From JAVBOJ01 sp031550755 (lineage in GTDB: Bacteria > Bacillota > Clostridia > Oscillospirales > UBA929): a stretch of 24,147 nt of DNA. Of this stretch, positions 1 through 7,325 are shown one piece after another (position 1 is the stretch's first letter; every line of letters begins with the position of its first letter). The translations under genes were made by a program, and so were the position numbers. Where the stretch lies: the NCBI GenBank assembly GCA_031550755.1, contig JAVBOJ010000058.1, forward strand, positions 1-24,147, in the 5' to 3' direction. The notes beneath the pieces were generated by a model. The model did not search any database. It was not told where the DNA came from and saw only the letters and a list, made by a program, of their open reading frames with translations.

Positions 1-1314
1 AATGCCCGCCTCCAGCGACAATGCCGCCATACGCGCCGCGTCTCCGCCGTGGTAGGACAGCCCCACCTCGCCCTGCGCCAGCTCGGCCGCCGCGCCGCCC
101 AGCCGCAGGCAAAATTCCGGCGTCAGCTCCACATTGGCCTCGCCCGTGACGCGCCCCTGTCCGTCAAAGACGGCGTGCATCCGCCGGTGCCCGGTCACCA
201 GACTGCCCGACAGATGCGCGCCGGTTTCGATCTCCTTCTCCGGCCATACCCGTGCGCCCTCGCGGATGACGGCATATTCCCCGACCACCACGCCGTCGCC
301 CAAAATTGCGCCCTCCAGCACCGAGCCGCCCCGGCGCACCACCGTGCCGCGGCACAAAATCGCCCCGGTGACGCCGGCGTCCTCCTCCAGCCGGACACGA
401 TCCAAAATGCTGTGGGACACCCGGGCGCGGTCGCCGATGCGGCTCCCCTCGCCGACGACGGCGTAGGGGCCGAGACTGACGCCCTGCCCGAACGTCACGC
501 CCTGGCCGATATAGCAGGGCGGAATCAATTTGATATCCGGCGGCAGCGGCGAGCCTGTCCACACCCGCTGCCACTGCTCGGGCGCGGGCACCGACAGAGA
601 TACCCGCCCGTCCAGCGCGTCAAAGCAGCAGCGGCGGTAGGCCTCCCCGTCGCCCATATCGCACCAGTAGCCCTCGGCGGCCTGTCCGTACAGCGGCGCA
701 CCCTCGGCTTGCAGCTTGGGGAACAAATCACGCGCGAAATCGTAAAATTCGTTTTGGGGAATTTTCTCAAAAGCCCGGCGCGACAAAATATAAATACCCG
801 TGTTGACCGTGTCGCAAAACACCTGTCCCCACGACGGTTTTTCGATAAAGCGGGACACCCGGCCGTCATCGTCGGTCATGACCAGCCCGTATTCCAGCAG
901 ACTGGTCTGCCGGTGCAGCACCAGCGTGGCGTCGGCGCGTTTGGTGCGGTGGAGGTTCAGGCAGGGCGCGATGTCCAGATCCAGCACGGCGTCGCCGCTG
1001 ATGACCAAAAAATCCTCCTCTTCCTTCAAAAACTCCTCGCAGGCGCGCACCGCGCCCGCCGTGCCCAGCGGCACGCTCTCCAGCGAATAGGAGATCGACA
1101 GCCCCCACGGCGCACCGTCGCCAAAATAGTCCTTGATGGCGTACGGCATCGTCTTCAGCGTGACACATACCTCGGTCACGCCGAACCGGCGCAGATACAA
1201 CAAAATATGCTCCAACACAGGTCGGTCGAGCAGTCCGACCATCGGCTTTGGGCGATGACAACTCATGGGGCGCAACCGTGTTCCCTCGCCGCCGGCCAGG
1301 ATTACCGCTTTCAT
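1..1314 (-). CDS. Bifunctional mannose-1-phosphate guanylyltransferase / phosphohexomutase (N-terminal part)
   Basis: The first 438 codons of a minus-strand gene that runs off the left edge. It starts at the ATG at 1314-1312, about 10 nt after a GAGGTG ribosome binding site. Residues 1-13 read MKAVILAGGEGTR, the sugar-nucleotidyltransferase signature. GTAGAV and SGDAVLDLD follow within a Rossmann-like pyrophosphorylase domain of about 230 residues. Residues from about 270 form a left-handed beta-helix with hexapeptide repeats (IGQGVTFGQGVSLGPYAVVG). The last visible residues, from ELTPEF to YHGGDAARMAALSLEAGI, resemble the start of an alpha-D-phosphohexomutase domain, so the whole protein is probably the roughly 800-residue fusion type. 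It likely makes GDP-mannose, or another NDP-sugar, for cell-surface polysaccharide. The exact sugar and nucleotide cannot be read from the sequence. No frameshift was seen where I checked the reading. Confidence 0.85.
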   Translation of the reverse strand, partial: MKAVILAGGEGTRLRPMSCHRPKPMVGLLDRPVLEHILLYLRRFGVTEVCVTLKTMPYAIKDYFGDGAPWGLSISYSLESVPLGTAGAVRACEEFLKEEEDFLVISGDAVLDLDIAPCLNLHRTKRADATLVLHRQTSLLEYGLVMTDDDGRVSRFIEKPSWGQVFCDTVNTGIYILSRRAFEKIPQNEFYDFARDLFPKLQAEGAPLYGQAAEGYWCDMGDGEAYRRCCFDALDGRVSLSVPAPEQWQRVWTGSPLPPDIKLIPPCYIGQGVTFGQGVSLGPYAVVGEGSRIGDRARVSHSILDRVRLEEDAGVTGAILCRGTVVRRGGSVLEGAILGDGVVVGEYAVIREGARVWPEKEIETGAHLSGSLVTGHRRMHAVFDGQGRVTGEANVELTPEFCLRLGGAAAELAQGEVGLSYHGGDAARMAALSLEAGI

Positions 1315-1342
1315 GCAGCCATTTCACCTCACGAAAGAATTT

Positions 1343-1370
1343 CCTTTGCGACGCCAAGGCGTCACAAAGG
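1343..1370 (-). promoter_or_regulatory. Hairpin in the 5' leader of the nucleotidyltransferase gene
   Basis: The arms 1343-1355 and 1358-1370 form a 13-bp stem with a 2-nt loop; read on the minus strand, one pair is a G-U wobble. It lies 28 nt upstream of the start codon at 1314, inside the probable mRNA leader, and has no U-run after it. It could influence mRNA stability or translation. No known riboswitch family was recognised. Confidence 0.5.
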
Positions 1371-1458
1371 ATCTGAGAACAGGGATGCCACTGCGGCGCA
1401 ATGAATGCGCCTGCGCGGCGATTTTATTTCGCGTGGGTTTTCCGGAGCTTGTTCTTCT

Positions 1459-1481
1459 ATTATGAGCTTTGCTCTCATAAT
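1459..1481. repeat. Inverted repeat between divergent genes
   Basis: ATTATGAG (1459-1466) and CTCATAAT (1474-1481) are perfect 8-bp arms separated by 7 nt. They sit in the 316-bp gap between the divergent nucleotidyltransferase and symporter genes. The rest of that gap holds the leader hairpin at 1343-1370 and the repeat at 1529-1609. The site could be an operator. It does not match a regulator site that I know. Confidence 0.4.
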
Positions 1482-1528
1482 TTAAACATGGACGGGGGCG
1501 GGCCTGACAGATAACACCGTACAGATAC

Positions 1529-1609
1529 CAGATAACAGATACGGACGCCGCCCTCGGTGTCCCCTGCAAAGGCGGAGGCAGACCCCCGCACAGCCCTATC
1601 TGTTATCTG
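1529..1609. repeat. 13-bp inverted repeat upstream of the AGCS gene
   Basis: CAGATAACAGATA at 1529-1541 is the exact reverse complement of 1597-1609. The word CAGATA recurs around both arms (1522-1527, and again through 1616), so alternative pairings are possible. The right arm ends just before the symporter's ribosome binding site at 1618-1622. A folded leader could therefore affect access to that site. No clear sigma-70-type promoter was identified for the symporter. Confidence 0.5.
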
Positions 1610-1630
1610 TTATCTGCGGAGGTGGTTCCC

Positions 1631-2983
1631 ATGGACGCGGTAGAGCAATTCCTCGACGCTGTCGGCGCGGTGGTATGGGGGCCTGTCCTCCTGATTTTGC
1701 TCATCGGCGCCGGGCTTTATTTCACCCTCGGCACCCGCGCGCTGGCCTTCCGGCGGTTCGGGCTGTTCTGGAGGGTCACCTTCGGCGCGCTGGGGAAGAA
1801 AAAAAACGGAAATACCGGCGGGATTACGCCGTTTCAGGCCGTGTCCACCGCGCTGGCCTCCACCGTCGGCACCGGCAATGTCGTCGGGGTGTCGGCGGCG
1901 CTGATCCTAGGCGGGCCGGGCGCCATTTTCTGGATGTGGGTGTCGGCGGCGCTGGGCATGATGACCAAATACGCCGAGGTCGTTCTGGCGCTAAAGTACC
2001 GGACAAAGGACAAAGACGGCGGCTGGATGGGCGGGCCGATGTTCGTCATCGCGCGCGGGCTCAAAAAACCGCTGCTGGCCGGAGTGTTCGCCCTGTTTGG
2101 AATGCTGGCCTCCTTCGGCATCGGCAACATGACCCAGGCCAACGCCCTGGCCGGCGCGGTGTCCGAGCTTGTCCCCGTATCGCGGCCGGTCATCGGGCTT
2201 GTTCTGATGGTGTTGGCCGGATTGGTCATTTTCGGCGGTATCCGGGGGATTTCCCGGGTAACCTCGTTTCTCGTGCCGTTTATGGCGGGGTTTTACATCC
2301 TCGGCTGTCTGGCGGTGCTTGTCTTACAGGCGCAGGAGATTCCGCGTGCCTTTGCGCTCATTTTTCGGGAGGCCTTCCGCGTACCCGCCATGGCCGGGGG
2401 GCTGGCCGGCTACACCATGGCGCGGGCGCTGCGCATCGGGGTGGCGCGCGGCGTATTTTCCAACGAGGCGGGGCTCGGCTCGGCGGCCATCGCCCATGCC
2501 GCCGCCGACGCGCACGACCCGGTGGAGCAGGGGCTGTGGGGCGCGATGGAGGTGTTTTTGGACACCCTGGTCATCTGCACCCTGACGGCGCTGGTGATTT
2601 TGACCTCGGGGGTGTTCGCGCCGGGCGCGGCTCCCGATGCGCCGCTGACCCTGCTGGCGTTTGAAAACGTCCTCGGCCCTTGGGGGCGCGACGTGGTGGG
2701 GCTGTCTGTCTCACTGTTTGCCGTCGCCACCATTCTGGGCTGGTGTTATTACGGCGAGACCTGCTGCGCGTTTTTGTTCCGGCGTGCGCAGGCCCGCGCC
2801 CGGCGGATCTACCGGCTGTTTTATCTCGCCGCGATTTTTCTCGGCGCGAATGCGCGACTCGGCGTGGTGTGGGGGTTGTCCGACATCTTAAACGGGCTGA
2901 TGGCGCTGCCCAATCTGATCGCGCTGTTTTGCCTGTCGGGGCTGGTCTTCCGCGAGACGCGGCGGTATGAGGATGGGTTGTGA
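1631..2983 (+). CDS. AGCS-family sodium:alanine (or glycine) symporter
   Basis: A 450-residue polytopic membrane protein of the alanine or glycine:cation symporter family. The start at 1631 was chosen over the in-frame GTG at 1622 because GGAGG (1618-1622) lies 8 nt upstream of the ATG, whereas the GTG overlaps it. The family signature is at residues 80-103: GTGNVVGVSA followed by GGPGAIFWMW. A second typical stretch is RGVFSNEAGLGSAAIAHAAA. About ten hydrophobic segments are visible. Known members couple Na+ (sometimes H+) to uptake of alanine, glycine or related small amino acids; the substrate here cannot be decided. It stands alone, divergent from the sugar nucleotidyltransferase and followed immediately by a hairpin. 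Confidence 0.93.
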   Translation: MDAVEQFLDAVGAVVWGPVLLILLIGAGLYFTLGTRALAFRRFGLFWRVTFGALGKKKNGNTGGITPFQAVSTALASTVGTGNVVGVSAALILGGPGAIFWMWVSAALGMMTKYAEVVLALKYRTKDKDGGWMGGPMFVIARGLKKPLLAGVFALFGMLASFGIGNMTQANALAGAVSELVPVSRPVIGLVLMVLAGLVIFGGIRGISRVTSFLVPFMAGFYILGCLAVLVLQAQEIPRAFALIFREAFRVPAMAGGLAGYTMARALRIGVARGVFSNEAGLGSAAIAHAAADAHDPVEQGLWGAMEVFLDTLVICTLTALVILTSGVFAPGAAPDAPLTLLAFENVLGPWGRDVVGLSVSLFAVATILGWCYYGETCCAFLFRRAQARARRIYRLFYLAAIFLGANARLGVVWGLSDILNGLMALPNLIALFCLSGLVFRETRRYEDGL

Positions 2984-3015
2984 AAGGAGGACTGTTTCAA
3001 GAAACAGTCCTCCTT
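2984..3015 (+). terminator. Hairpin terminator after the AGCS gene
   Basis: Perfect 15-bp arms 2984-2998 and 3001-3015 with a 2-nt loop begin on the base after the stop codon. There is no following T-run, so it may be a weak intrinsic terminator or an RNA-stabilising 3' end. Confidence 0.7.
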
Positions 3016-3062
3016 GTGTGAAAATATGTGCTTTGCTGGGACGGGGGGCGTGACTCCGCCCA

Positions 3063-3266
3063 TTTTGGAGACGGGGGCGTAACTTTCTTTGGTCGTGCGA
3101 AAGAAAGTCACCAAAGAAAGCACGCAAGGGGGCTCTATCCGCCCCCTGAACCCCCGGTACTTCGTTCGGGAGGCATTCACCCGCCCCGGTCTGCAGCGCT
3201 CCGCGCCTCGCCGGGTCGGGCGGGGATATGTCCCCCGGCCAAAGAAAGGAACGCCCCCGTCCAAAA
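3063..3266. mobile_element. MITE-like intergenic element with imperfect terminal inverted repeats
   Basis: The left end 3063-3092 and the reverse complement of the right end 3239-3266 align over about 28 bp with two substitutions and one 2-nt indel. Both read TTTTGGA, then CGGGGGCGT, then CTTTCTTTGG. Between the ends are nested hairpins: a 9-bp stem at 3082-3090/3100-3108, a 7-bp stem at 3127-3133/3141-3147, and a GC-rich stem near 3181-3234. No convincing protein is encoded. This looks like a non-autonomous mobile element or a dispersed palindromic intergenic repeat. I recognise the general style but cannot name the family. Confidence 0.55.
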
Positions 3267-3291
3267 AACAATGCGGGATCGGAAACGACGG

Positions 3292-3314
3292 GCGCGCCCG
3301 GCTTGCGCTTCCTT
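3292..3314 (+). repeat. 23-bp direct repeat, copy 1
   Basis: The 23 bases at 3292-3314, starting GCGCGCCCGGCTTGCGC, recur exactly at 3427-3449. The 112 bp between the copies contain no supported gene. A diverged related stretch is found at 21239-21278. Confidence 0.8.
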
Positions 3315-3340
3315 GTCACGCTCGCTCGGGCGCACGGCCG

Positions 3341-3362
3341 GTCGTCTAAGCCGCTCTCAGTC
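3341..3362 (+). repeat. Dispersed repeat segment related to 21239-21260
   Basis: These 22 bases match 21239-21260 at 19 positions, and all three differences are transitions. Both copies lie in gene-free spacers beside GCGCGC(C/G)(C/G)GGCTTGC-type sequence, suggesting two members of one intergenic repeat family. Confidence 0.45.
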
Positions 3363-3426
3363 CGTGAAAACAGTCGCGCCGCGGCACGCCTTGGTTTTCC
3401 CAGCCTTGCCGCGCCTTAGCCTCCCT

Positions 3427-3449
3427 GCGCGCCCGGCTTGCGCTTCCTT
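3427..3449 (+). repeat. 23-bp direct repeat, copy 2
   Basis: Exact second copy of 3292-3314. Its right end overlaps the stop codon of the small Cys-rich gene at 3448-3450. Confidence 0.8.
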
Positions 3450-3537
3450 AATTACAGCAGCACAGGATGACCACCGCGATCAGAATAATCCACAGGCAGT
3501 TGTTGTCACCACCGCCGAAGAGTCCGCTAAGACACAT
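3448..3537 (-). CDS. 29-residue Cys-rich hydrophobic membrane peptide
   Basis: A very small gene encoding MCLSGLFGGGDNNCLW followed by IILIAVVILCCCN. The ATG is at 3537-3535 and is preceded by a strong AGGAGGTGAC ribosome binding site (complement of 3543-3552) at good spacing; the TAA is at 3450-3448. The peptide has a Gly/Asn/Asp-rich head, one hydrophobic helix of about 11 residues (16-25) and a CCCN tail, with 5 Cys in 29 residues. Tiny proteins of this build, with a Gly-rich start and a Cys-rich end, are common in Firmicutes and are sometimes annotated as chorion-class high-cysteine or YjcZ/sporulation-type proteins. Its function is unknown. It is divergent from argS. Confidence 0.75.
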   Translation of the reverse strand: MCLSGLFGGGDNNCLWIILIAVVILCCCN

Positions 3538-3591
3538 GTTTTGTCACCTCCTGTTTGATTACTGTCCTATACTATGATTCCCGGCTCCGGG

Positions 3592-3620
3592 TTGCCACTT
3601 TGACGGGAATGTGATATACT
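3592..3620 (+). promoter_or_regulatory. argS promoter
   Basis: TTGCCA (3592-3597), a 17-bp spacer and TATACT (3615-3620) form a good sigma-A-type promoter, 30 bp before the argS start. A short palindrome, CCCGGCTCCGGG (3580-3591), abuts the -35 box and lies between argS and the divergent small peptide gene. Confidence 0.65.
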
Positions 3621-3649
3621 TTTCCCATTCTTCCCATGGAGGTTTTTGT

Positions 3650-5341
3650 ATGTCCAACCTGATTTCCGCCGCGCGGGAGCAATGGAAAGAGCTGCTCCTG
3701 CGCGCCTATGAACAAGCCGTCGCCGACGGCGTTTTGCCCTCCGGCGCGGCCGCCGTCGATCCCGAGCCGCCTCGGGATCCGTCCCACGGGGACTGGGCGT
3801 CCAGCTTTGCCCTCGCCGCCGCCAAAACCCTCGGCAAGCCGCCGCGCATGATCGCCGAGGCGGTGCGCGACCGCGTCGAGCTCACCGGCAGCTTTTTCGC
3901 CACCTGCGCGGTGGCCGGCGCGGGCTTTTTAAACGGCCGGCTGGGGACGTCCTTTTTCGCCGCGCTGCTCGCGGACATCTCCCGTGAAGGCGAGGCTTAC
4001 GGGCGCAACGATCTCGGCCACGGCAAGCCTGTTATGGTGGAGTTTGTCTCGGCCAATCCCACCGGCCCGATGACGCTGGGCAATGCCCGCGGCGGCGTGC
4101 TGGGCGATACGCTGGCGTCGGTGCTCTCCGCCTGCGGCTACAAGGTTTCCCGCGAATTTTACCTCAACGACGCCGGCCATCAGGTGGACATGTTCGGCCG
4201 CTCCATTGACGCGCGGTACATTCAGCTGCTGCGCGGAGAGGACGCCTACGTCTTTCCCGAGGACGGTTATCACGGGGAATACATCCGCGAGTTCGCCGCC
4301 GCCTTTGCCGAACAACACGGCGACAGCTTTTTGGACAAGCCGGACGATGTCCGCCGCGAGGCCATGGCCGCCTTCGCCCTGCCGCAAAACGTGCGGCGCA
4401 TGAAGGACGATCTGGCGCGCTACGGCATTGTGTACGACCGGTTTTTCCACGAAACCGAGCTGCACAATTCCGGGTATGTCAAGGAGACCATCGACCTGCT
4501 GACCGAACGGGGCCACACCTATGAAAAGGATGGGGCTCTGTGGTTTGAGGCCACCAAGTTCGGCTGCGACAAGGACGAGGTCATGCAAAAATCCAACGGA
4601 TTTTTCACTTATTTCGCCGTAGACATCGCCTATCACCGCAATAAATTCGTCGAGCGCGCCTTCGACACCGCCATCGATGTGCTGGGCGCCGACCACCACG
4701 GACACACCCTGCGGTTTGCCGCCGCGATGGAGGCCATCGGAGTCGATCCGGCGCGGCTGCGCTTTGTGCTGATGCAGCTGGTGCATCTCACCCGCGACGG
4801 CGAGGTCGTGCGCATGTCCAAGCGCACCGGGCGGGCGATCACCCTGTCCGACCTGCTGGATGAAATCCCGGTGGACGCCGCGCGGTTTTTCTTCAACAAT
4901 CGCCAGACCGGCTCGCACCTGGAATTCGACATGGGGCTGGCCGTGCGGCAGGATTCCGACAACCCGGTGTACTATGTGCAGTACGCCCACGCGCGGCTGT
5001 GCTCGCTTTTGCGCGAGCTGGCCGCGGAGGGCTTTGCCCCGCCGGAGGGCGGCGCGGCGGACGTCTCGCTTTTGAGTACGCCGCAGGAGCGGGAGCTTTT
5101 GGCCGCGCTGGCGGCCTTCCCGGAGGAAATCGCGCTGGCCGCTCAGGAGCTGGAGCCGTTTCGCATCAACCGCCATTTGATCAAAACCGCCGCGGCCTAT
5201 CACCGGTTTTACAACGAGTGCCGCGTCAAGGGCTCGGACAAACCGCTGCTGCTGGCGCGGCTGGCGCTGTGCGCGAGCGCCCGGACGATGCTGAGGAATG
5301 GGCTGGGGCTGTTGGGCGTGTCCGCGCCCGAGAAGATGTAG
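3650..5341 (+). CDS. argS: Arginyl-tRNA synthetase
   Basis: A 563-residue class I aminoacyl-tRNA synthetase that attaches arginine to tRNA-Arg in the cytoplasm. The ATG at 3650 is set by GGAGG at 3638-3642; an earlier in-frame GTG at 3611 lies inside the promoter. The order is an Arg-tRNA synthetase N-terminal domain (about 1-95), a Rossmann catalytic core with SANPTGPMTLGNARGG at 134-149, GADHHGH, RMSKR at 388-392 (the KMSKS loop), and a DALR-type anticodon-binding domain from about 440, starting near YYVQYAHARLCSLLRE and ending near GLGLLGVSAPEKM. One oddity is the HIGH motif, which reads TLGN (142-145), so its first His is Thr. A hairpin follows the gene, and the S41 protease gene starts 67 bp downstream. 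Confidence 0.97.
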   Translation: MSNLISAAREQWKELLLRAYEQAVADGVLPSGAAAVDPEPPRDPSHGDWASSFALAAAKTLGKPPRMIAEAVRDRVELTGSFFATCAVAGAGFLNGRLGTSFFAALLADISREGEAYGRNDLGHGKPVMVEFVSANPTGPMTLGNARGGVLGDTLASVLSACGYKVSREFYLNDAGHQVDMFGRSIDARYIQLLRGEDAYVFPEDGYHGEYIREFAAAFAEQHGDSFLDKPDDVRREAMAAFALPQNVRRMKDDLARYGIVYDRFFHETELHNSGYVKETIDLLTERGHTYEKDGALWFEATKFGCDKDEVMQKSNGFFTYFAVDIAYHRNKFVERAFDTAIDVLGADHHGHTLRFAAAMEAIGVDPARLRFVLMQLVHLTRDGEVVRMSKRTGRAITLSDLLDEIPVDAARFFFNNRQTGSHLEFDMGLAVRQDSDNPVYYVQYAHARLCSLLRELAAEGFAPPEGGAADVSLLSTPQERELLAALAAFPEEIALAAQELEPFRINRHLIKTAAAYHRFYNECRVKGSDKPLLLARLALCASARTMLRNGLGLLGVSAPEKM

Positions 5342-5351
5342 CTCGCCCGGG

Positions 5352-5389
5352 GGGGCAATCCCCAGTCGGCTGCGCCGGGGGATTGCCCC
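5352..5389 (+). terminator. Hairpin between argS and the S41 protease gene
   Basis: Perfect 12-bp arms GGGGCAATCCCC (5352-5363) and 5378-5389 flank a 14-nt loop that itself contains CGGC/GCCG. No T-run follows and the protease ribosome binding site begins 9 nt later, so it may be a partial terminator or an mRNA processing/stability element within an argS-protease unit. Confidence 0.55.
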
Positions 5390-5408
5390 ATACAAAAAGG
5401 AGAAGCAT

Positions 5409-6902
5409 ATGAAAAATAGACTGCTCGCGCTGGTGCTGTGTCTGTCGTGTTTGCTCGCGCCGGGTGCGCTGGCCGCCTCCGAGGAGGCGACCGAAAAAGC
5501 CGAGGTGCTCGTATACCTCGACTACCTGATCTCCACCTATTCGCTCTCGGGCAGCGAGCATCCGCTGCAGGACGCGCTGGCCGAGCTCATCACCCGCGAC
5601 CCGGCGCTGTTTGACAAAATCGTCGCCGAGCTGTACAAGCCTCTGGACAAATACTCCCGCTATCTGACGCTGGAGCAATACCAGCAGGACTATCCCGCCG
5701 GTGCGCCCTTTGTCGGCATCGGCATCACGGTGGACGCCGCCCGGACCGAAGGGATTTTTGTCGAGTCGGTCGTCGCCGGCGGCGAGGCCGAAAAGGCCGG
5801 CATGAAACAAGGCGACCGGATTATCCGCGTCGAGGGCGCCGACGTCACCTTCTTCCCCTGGCAGGAGCTGCGCGGCTTTTTGCAGGGCGAGGTCGGAAGT
5901 AAGGTCGCCGTCACCGTGCTGCGCGACGGCAAGGAGGTCGAACTGAAAATCAAGCGCACCGTGCTGCAGGGCTCGAATATCTCCTCCCGGACGCTGTCCG
6001 GCAACGTCGGCTATATTTCCATTGCCCGCTTCGGCTCGGCGCAGGATTATTTTGACTTCGCCAGCATTTGGGAAAATATGCCCTACGACGGCATCCGCTC
6101 GGTCATTATTGACCTGCGCGGCAATCCCGGCGGCGATGTGGACGTCATGTACAACATCGAAAACTATATTGTCCCCGACGCCGGGCGTGCGCTGTTTACC
6201 CTTAAGGGGCGGGACTCCATGGATTATGAGTTTTTCACCTCGACCGGCGCGGGCTTTTGGAAGCCCAACAAGCTGCTGATTTTGGTGGATCAATACTCGG
6301 CCAGCGCCGCCGAAATGATGGCCGGCTCGCTGCAAATGCTGGGCTACGCCGAGCTGGTGGGCGTCACGACCTACGGCAAGGGGCAGGGACAGGCCGTCTT
6401 CGGACTGACCGAGGACACCCTGACCGTCCTTACATACAGCGAGGCGCTGCTGCCCGACCTGACCTCCTACCACGGCAAGGGCATTGTCCCCAAGCACAAG
6501 GTGGCGCTGGAGCAGCGGGCCTATCCCATGCCGGAGATTTCGCCCATGGCGGTATCGTCGGCGCTGCTGCCCACGGCACGCGGCGGACGGGTGCTGGGGC
6601 TGGAGCAGCGGCTGAGCCTGCTGGGGTATTTTAACGGCACGGCGGACGAGAGCTTTACTCCCTATACCCGTTGGTGCGTCAACGCCTTCCAGCGCGATCT
6701 GAAGCTCCCCGAGACCTCCTATGTCTCGACCGAGAACCTGAGAGCGCTGGAGAGCGAGACGGACAAGCTCAAGTCCCGGCAGGTCTGGTACGACACCCAG
6801 CTCGATTTCGCCTATGAGACGGCGGCGGAGGCAGCCAAGCAGCCGCTGTCCGGCAAGCTGCCGCCCCGCTCGATTGAGGAGGCCATGGGGCAGTCTCGCT
6901 GA
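5409..6902 (+). CDS. Secreted S41-family carboxyl-terminal processing protease with PDZ and peptidoglycan-binding regions
   Basis: A 497-residue CtpA/CtpB-like serine protease, starting at the ATG at 5409, 6 nt after AGGAG. Residues 1-23 are a signal peptide (MKNRLLALVLCLSCLLAPGA, then LAA), so it acts outside the membrane. A PDZ domain spans about 100-183 (GIGITVDAA, GMKQGDRIIRVEG). The tail-specific protease core covers about 198-375, with DLRGNPGG at 235-242, the probable nucleophile Ser299 in QYSASAAE, and Lys324 in TYGKGQGQ; the 25-residue Ser-Lys spacing fits the family. Residues from about 395 (GLEQRLSLLGYFNGTADES) look like a PG_binding_1 domain. Characterised relatives cleave secreted or membrane proteins, for example in sporulation signalling. 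The target here is unknown. Confidence 0.93.
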   Translation: MKNRLLALVLCLSCLLAPGALAASEEATEKAEVLVYLDYLISTYSLSGSEHPLQDALAELITRDPALFDKIVAELYKPLDKYSRYLTLEQYQQDYPAGAPFVGIGITVDAARTEGIFVESVVAGGEAEKAGMKQGDRIIRVEGADVTFFPWQELRGFLQGEVGSKVAVTVLRDGKEVELKIKRTVLQGSNISSRTLSGNVGYISIARFGSAQDYFDFASIWENMPYDGIRSVIIDLRGNPGGDVDVMYNIENYIVPDAGRALFTLKGRDSMDYEFFTSTGAGFWKPNKLLILVDQYSASAAEMMAGSLQMLGYAELVGVTTYGKGQGQAVFGLTEDTLTVLTYSEALLPDLTSYHGKGIVPKHKVALEQRAYPMPEISPMAVSSALLPTARGGRVLGLEQRLSLLGYFNGTADESFTPYTRWCVNAFQRDLKLPETSYVSTENLRALESETDKLKSRQVWYDTQLDFAYETAAEAAKQPLSGKLPPRSIEEAMGQSR

Positions 6903-6937
6903 GTACCCTCATTTTCAAAAAACTTCAAAAATTGCTC

Positions 6938-6966
6938 TTTACACCGGCGGCAAACTGGTATAGAAT
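6938..6966 (+). promoter_or_regulatory. Promoter of the ireB-like gene
   Basis: TTTACA (6938-6943), a 17-bp spacer and TAGAAT (6961-6966) lie 42 bp upstream of the TTG start codon. This is a plausible sigma-A promoter that may also feed the downstream pyrimidine genes by read-through. Confidence 0.55.
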
Positions 6967-7008
6967 ATCTAGGAACTACGGACACGGGAGCAAAGGGGGC
7001 GACGCGCG

Positions 7009-7254
7009 TTGGATCATCATACCCGGAAATTTTCCTTGGAGGAAGAGCACAACAAGGAAATGAAGCTCATTCTGACCGCCGTCTTCGACGCGCTCCGCGA
7101 GAAGGGGTATGACCCCATCAATCAAATCGTGGGCTACCTTTTGTCCGAGGATCCCACCTATATTACCAATTATTTAAACGCCCGCAGCCTCATTCGTAAA
7201 ATCGACCGGGATGAGCTTTTGCAAGAGCTCGTGCGGCATTATTTGAAATCGTGA
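7009..7254 (+). CDS. ireB: IreB-family regulatory phosphoprotein (DUF965/UPF0297)
   Basis: An 81-residue protein with a TTG start at 7009, 9 nt after AAAGGGGG. The family signature is very well kept: REKGYDPINQIVGYLLSEDP (residues 31-50), then TYITNYLNARSLIRKIDRDE and LLQELVRHYL. In Enterococcus faecalis, IreB is a substrate of the PASTA-domain Ser/Thr kinase IreK and its phosphatase, and affects cephalosporin resistance through cell-wall homeostasis; Thr near the N-terminus is phosphorylated there. Thr5 is the only nearby Thr here. In many Firmicutes this gene sits between alaS and ruvX (yqgF). Here it stands alone between an S41 protease and DUF1015, with its own promoter and terminator. 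Confidence 0.92.
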   Translation: MDHHTRKFSLEEEHNKEMKLILTAVFDALREKGYDPINQIVGYLLSEDPTYITNYLNARSLIRKIDRDELLQELVRHYLKS

Positions 7255-7260
7255 GTAGCC

Positions 7261-7290
7261 GGGCCGGAGTGTTTCTCCGGCCCGCTTTTT
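7261..7290 (+). terminator. Intrinsic terminator after ireB
   Basis: Stem GGGCCGGAG (7261-7269), loop 7270-7274, returning arm 7275-7283, then GCTTTTT. This is a classic intrinsic terminator 6 nt past the ireB stop. No separate promoter is evident in the 35 bp before DUF1015, so it could also act as a partial terminator or attenuator for the pyrimidine operon. Confidence 0.85.
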
Positions 7291-7325
7291 ACGCATATGT
7301 CCAATTTCGTTGGGGAGGAATTTTT

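Noticed and set aside
49..1404. A 451-codon open frame on the plus strand
   Set aside because: It is antisense to the nucleotidyltransferase gene. High GC produces long open shadow frames, and its protein is rich in Arg, Ala, His and Pro without motifs.
3028..3558. A 176-codon plus-strand frame over the repeat-rich spacer
   Set aside because: It runs through the inverted-repeat element and the direct repeats and across the opposite-strand small peptide gene; there is no ribosome binding site and the composition looks non-coding.
3929..5395. A 488-codon minus-strand frame opposite argS
   Set aside because: The argS frame is supported by clear synthetase motifs; the antisense frame has none.
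7255..7325. PyrR-type attenuator for the pyrimidine operon
   Set aside because: A terminator hairpin is there, but I found no PyrR-binding-loop sequence, so regulation by PyrR is not claimed.
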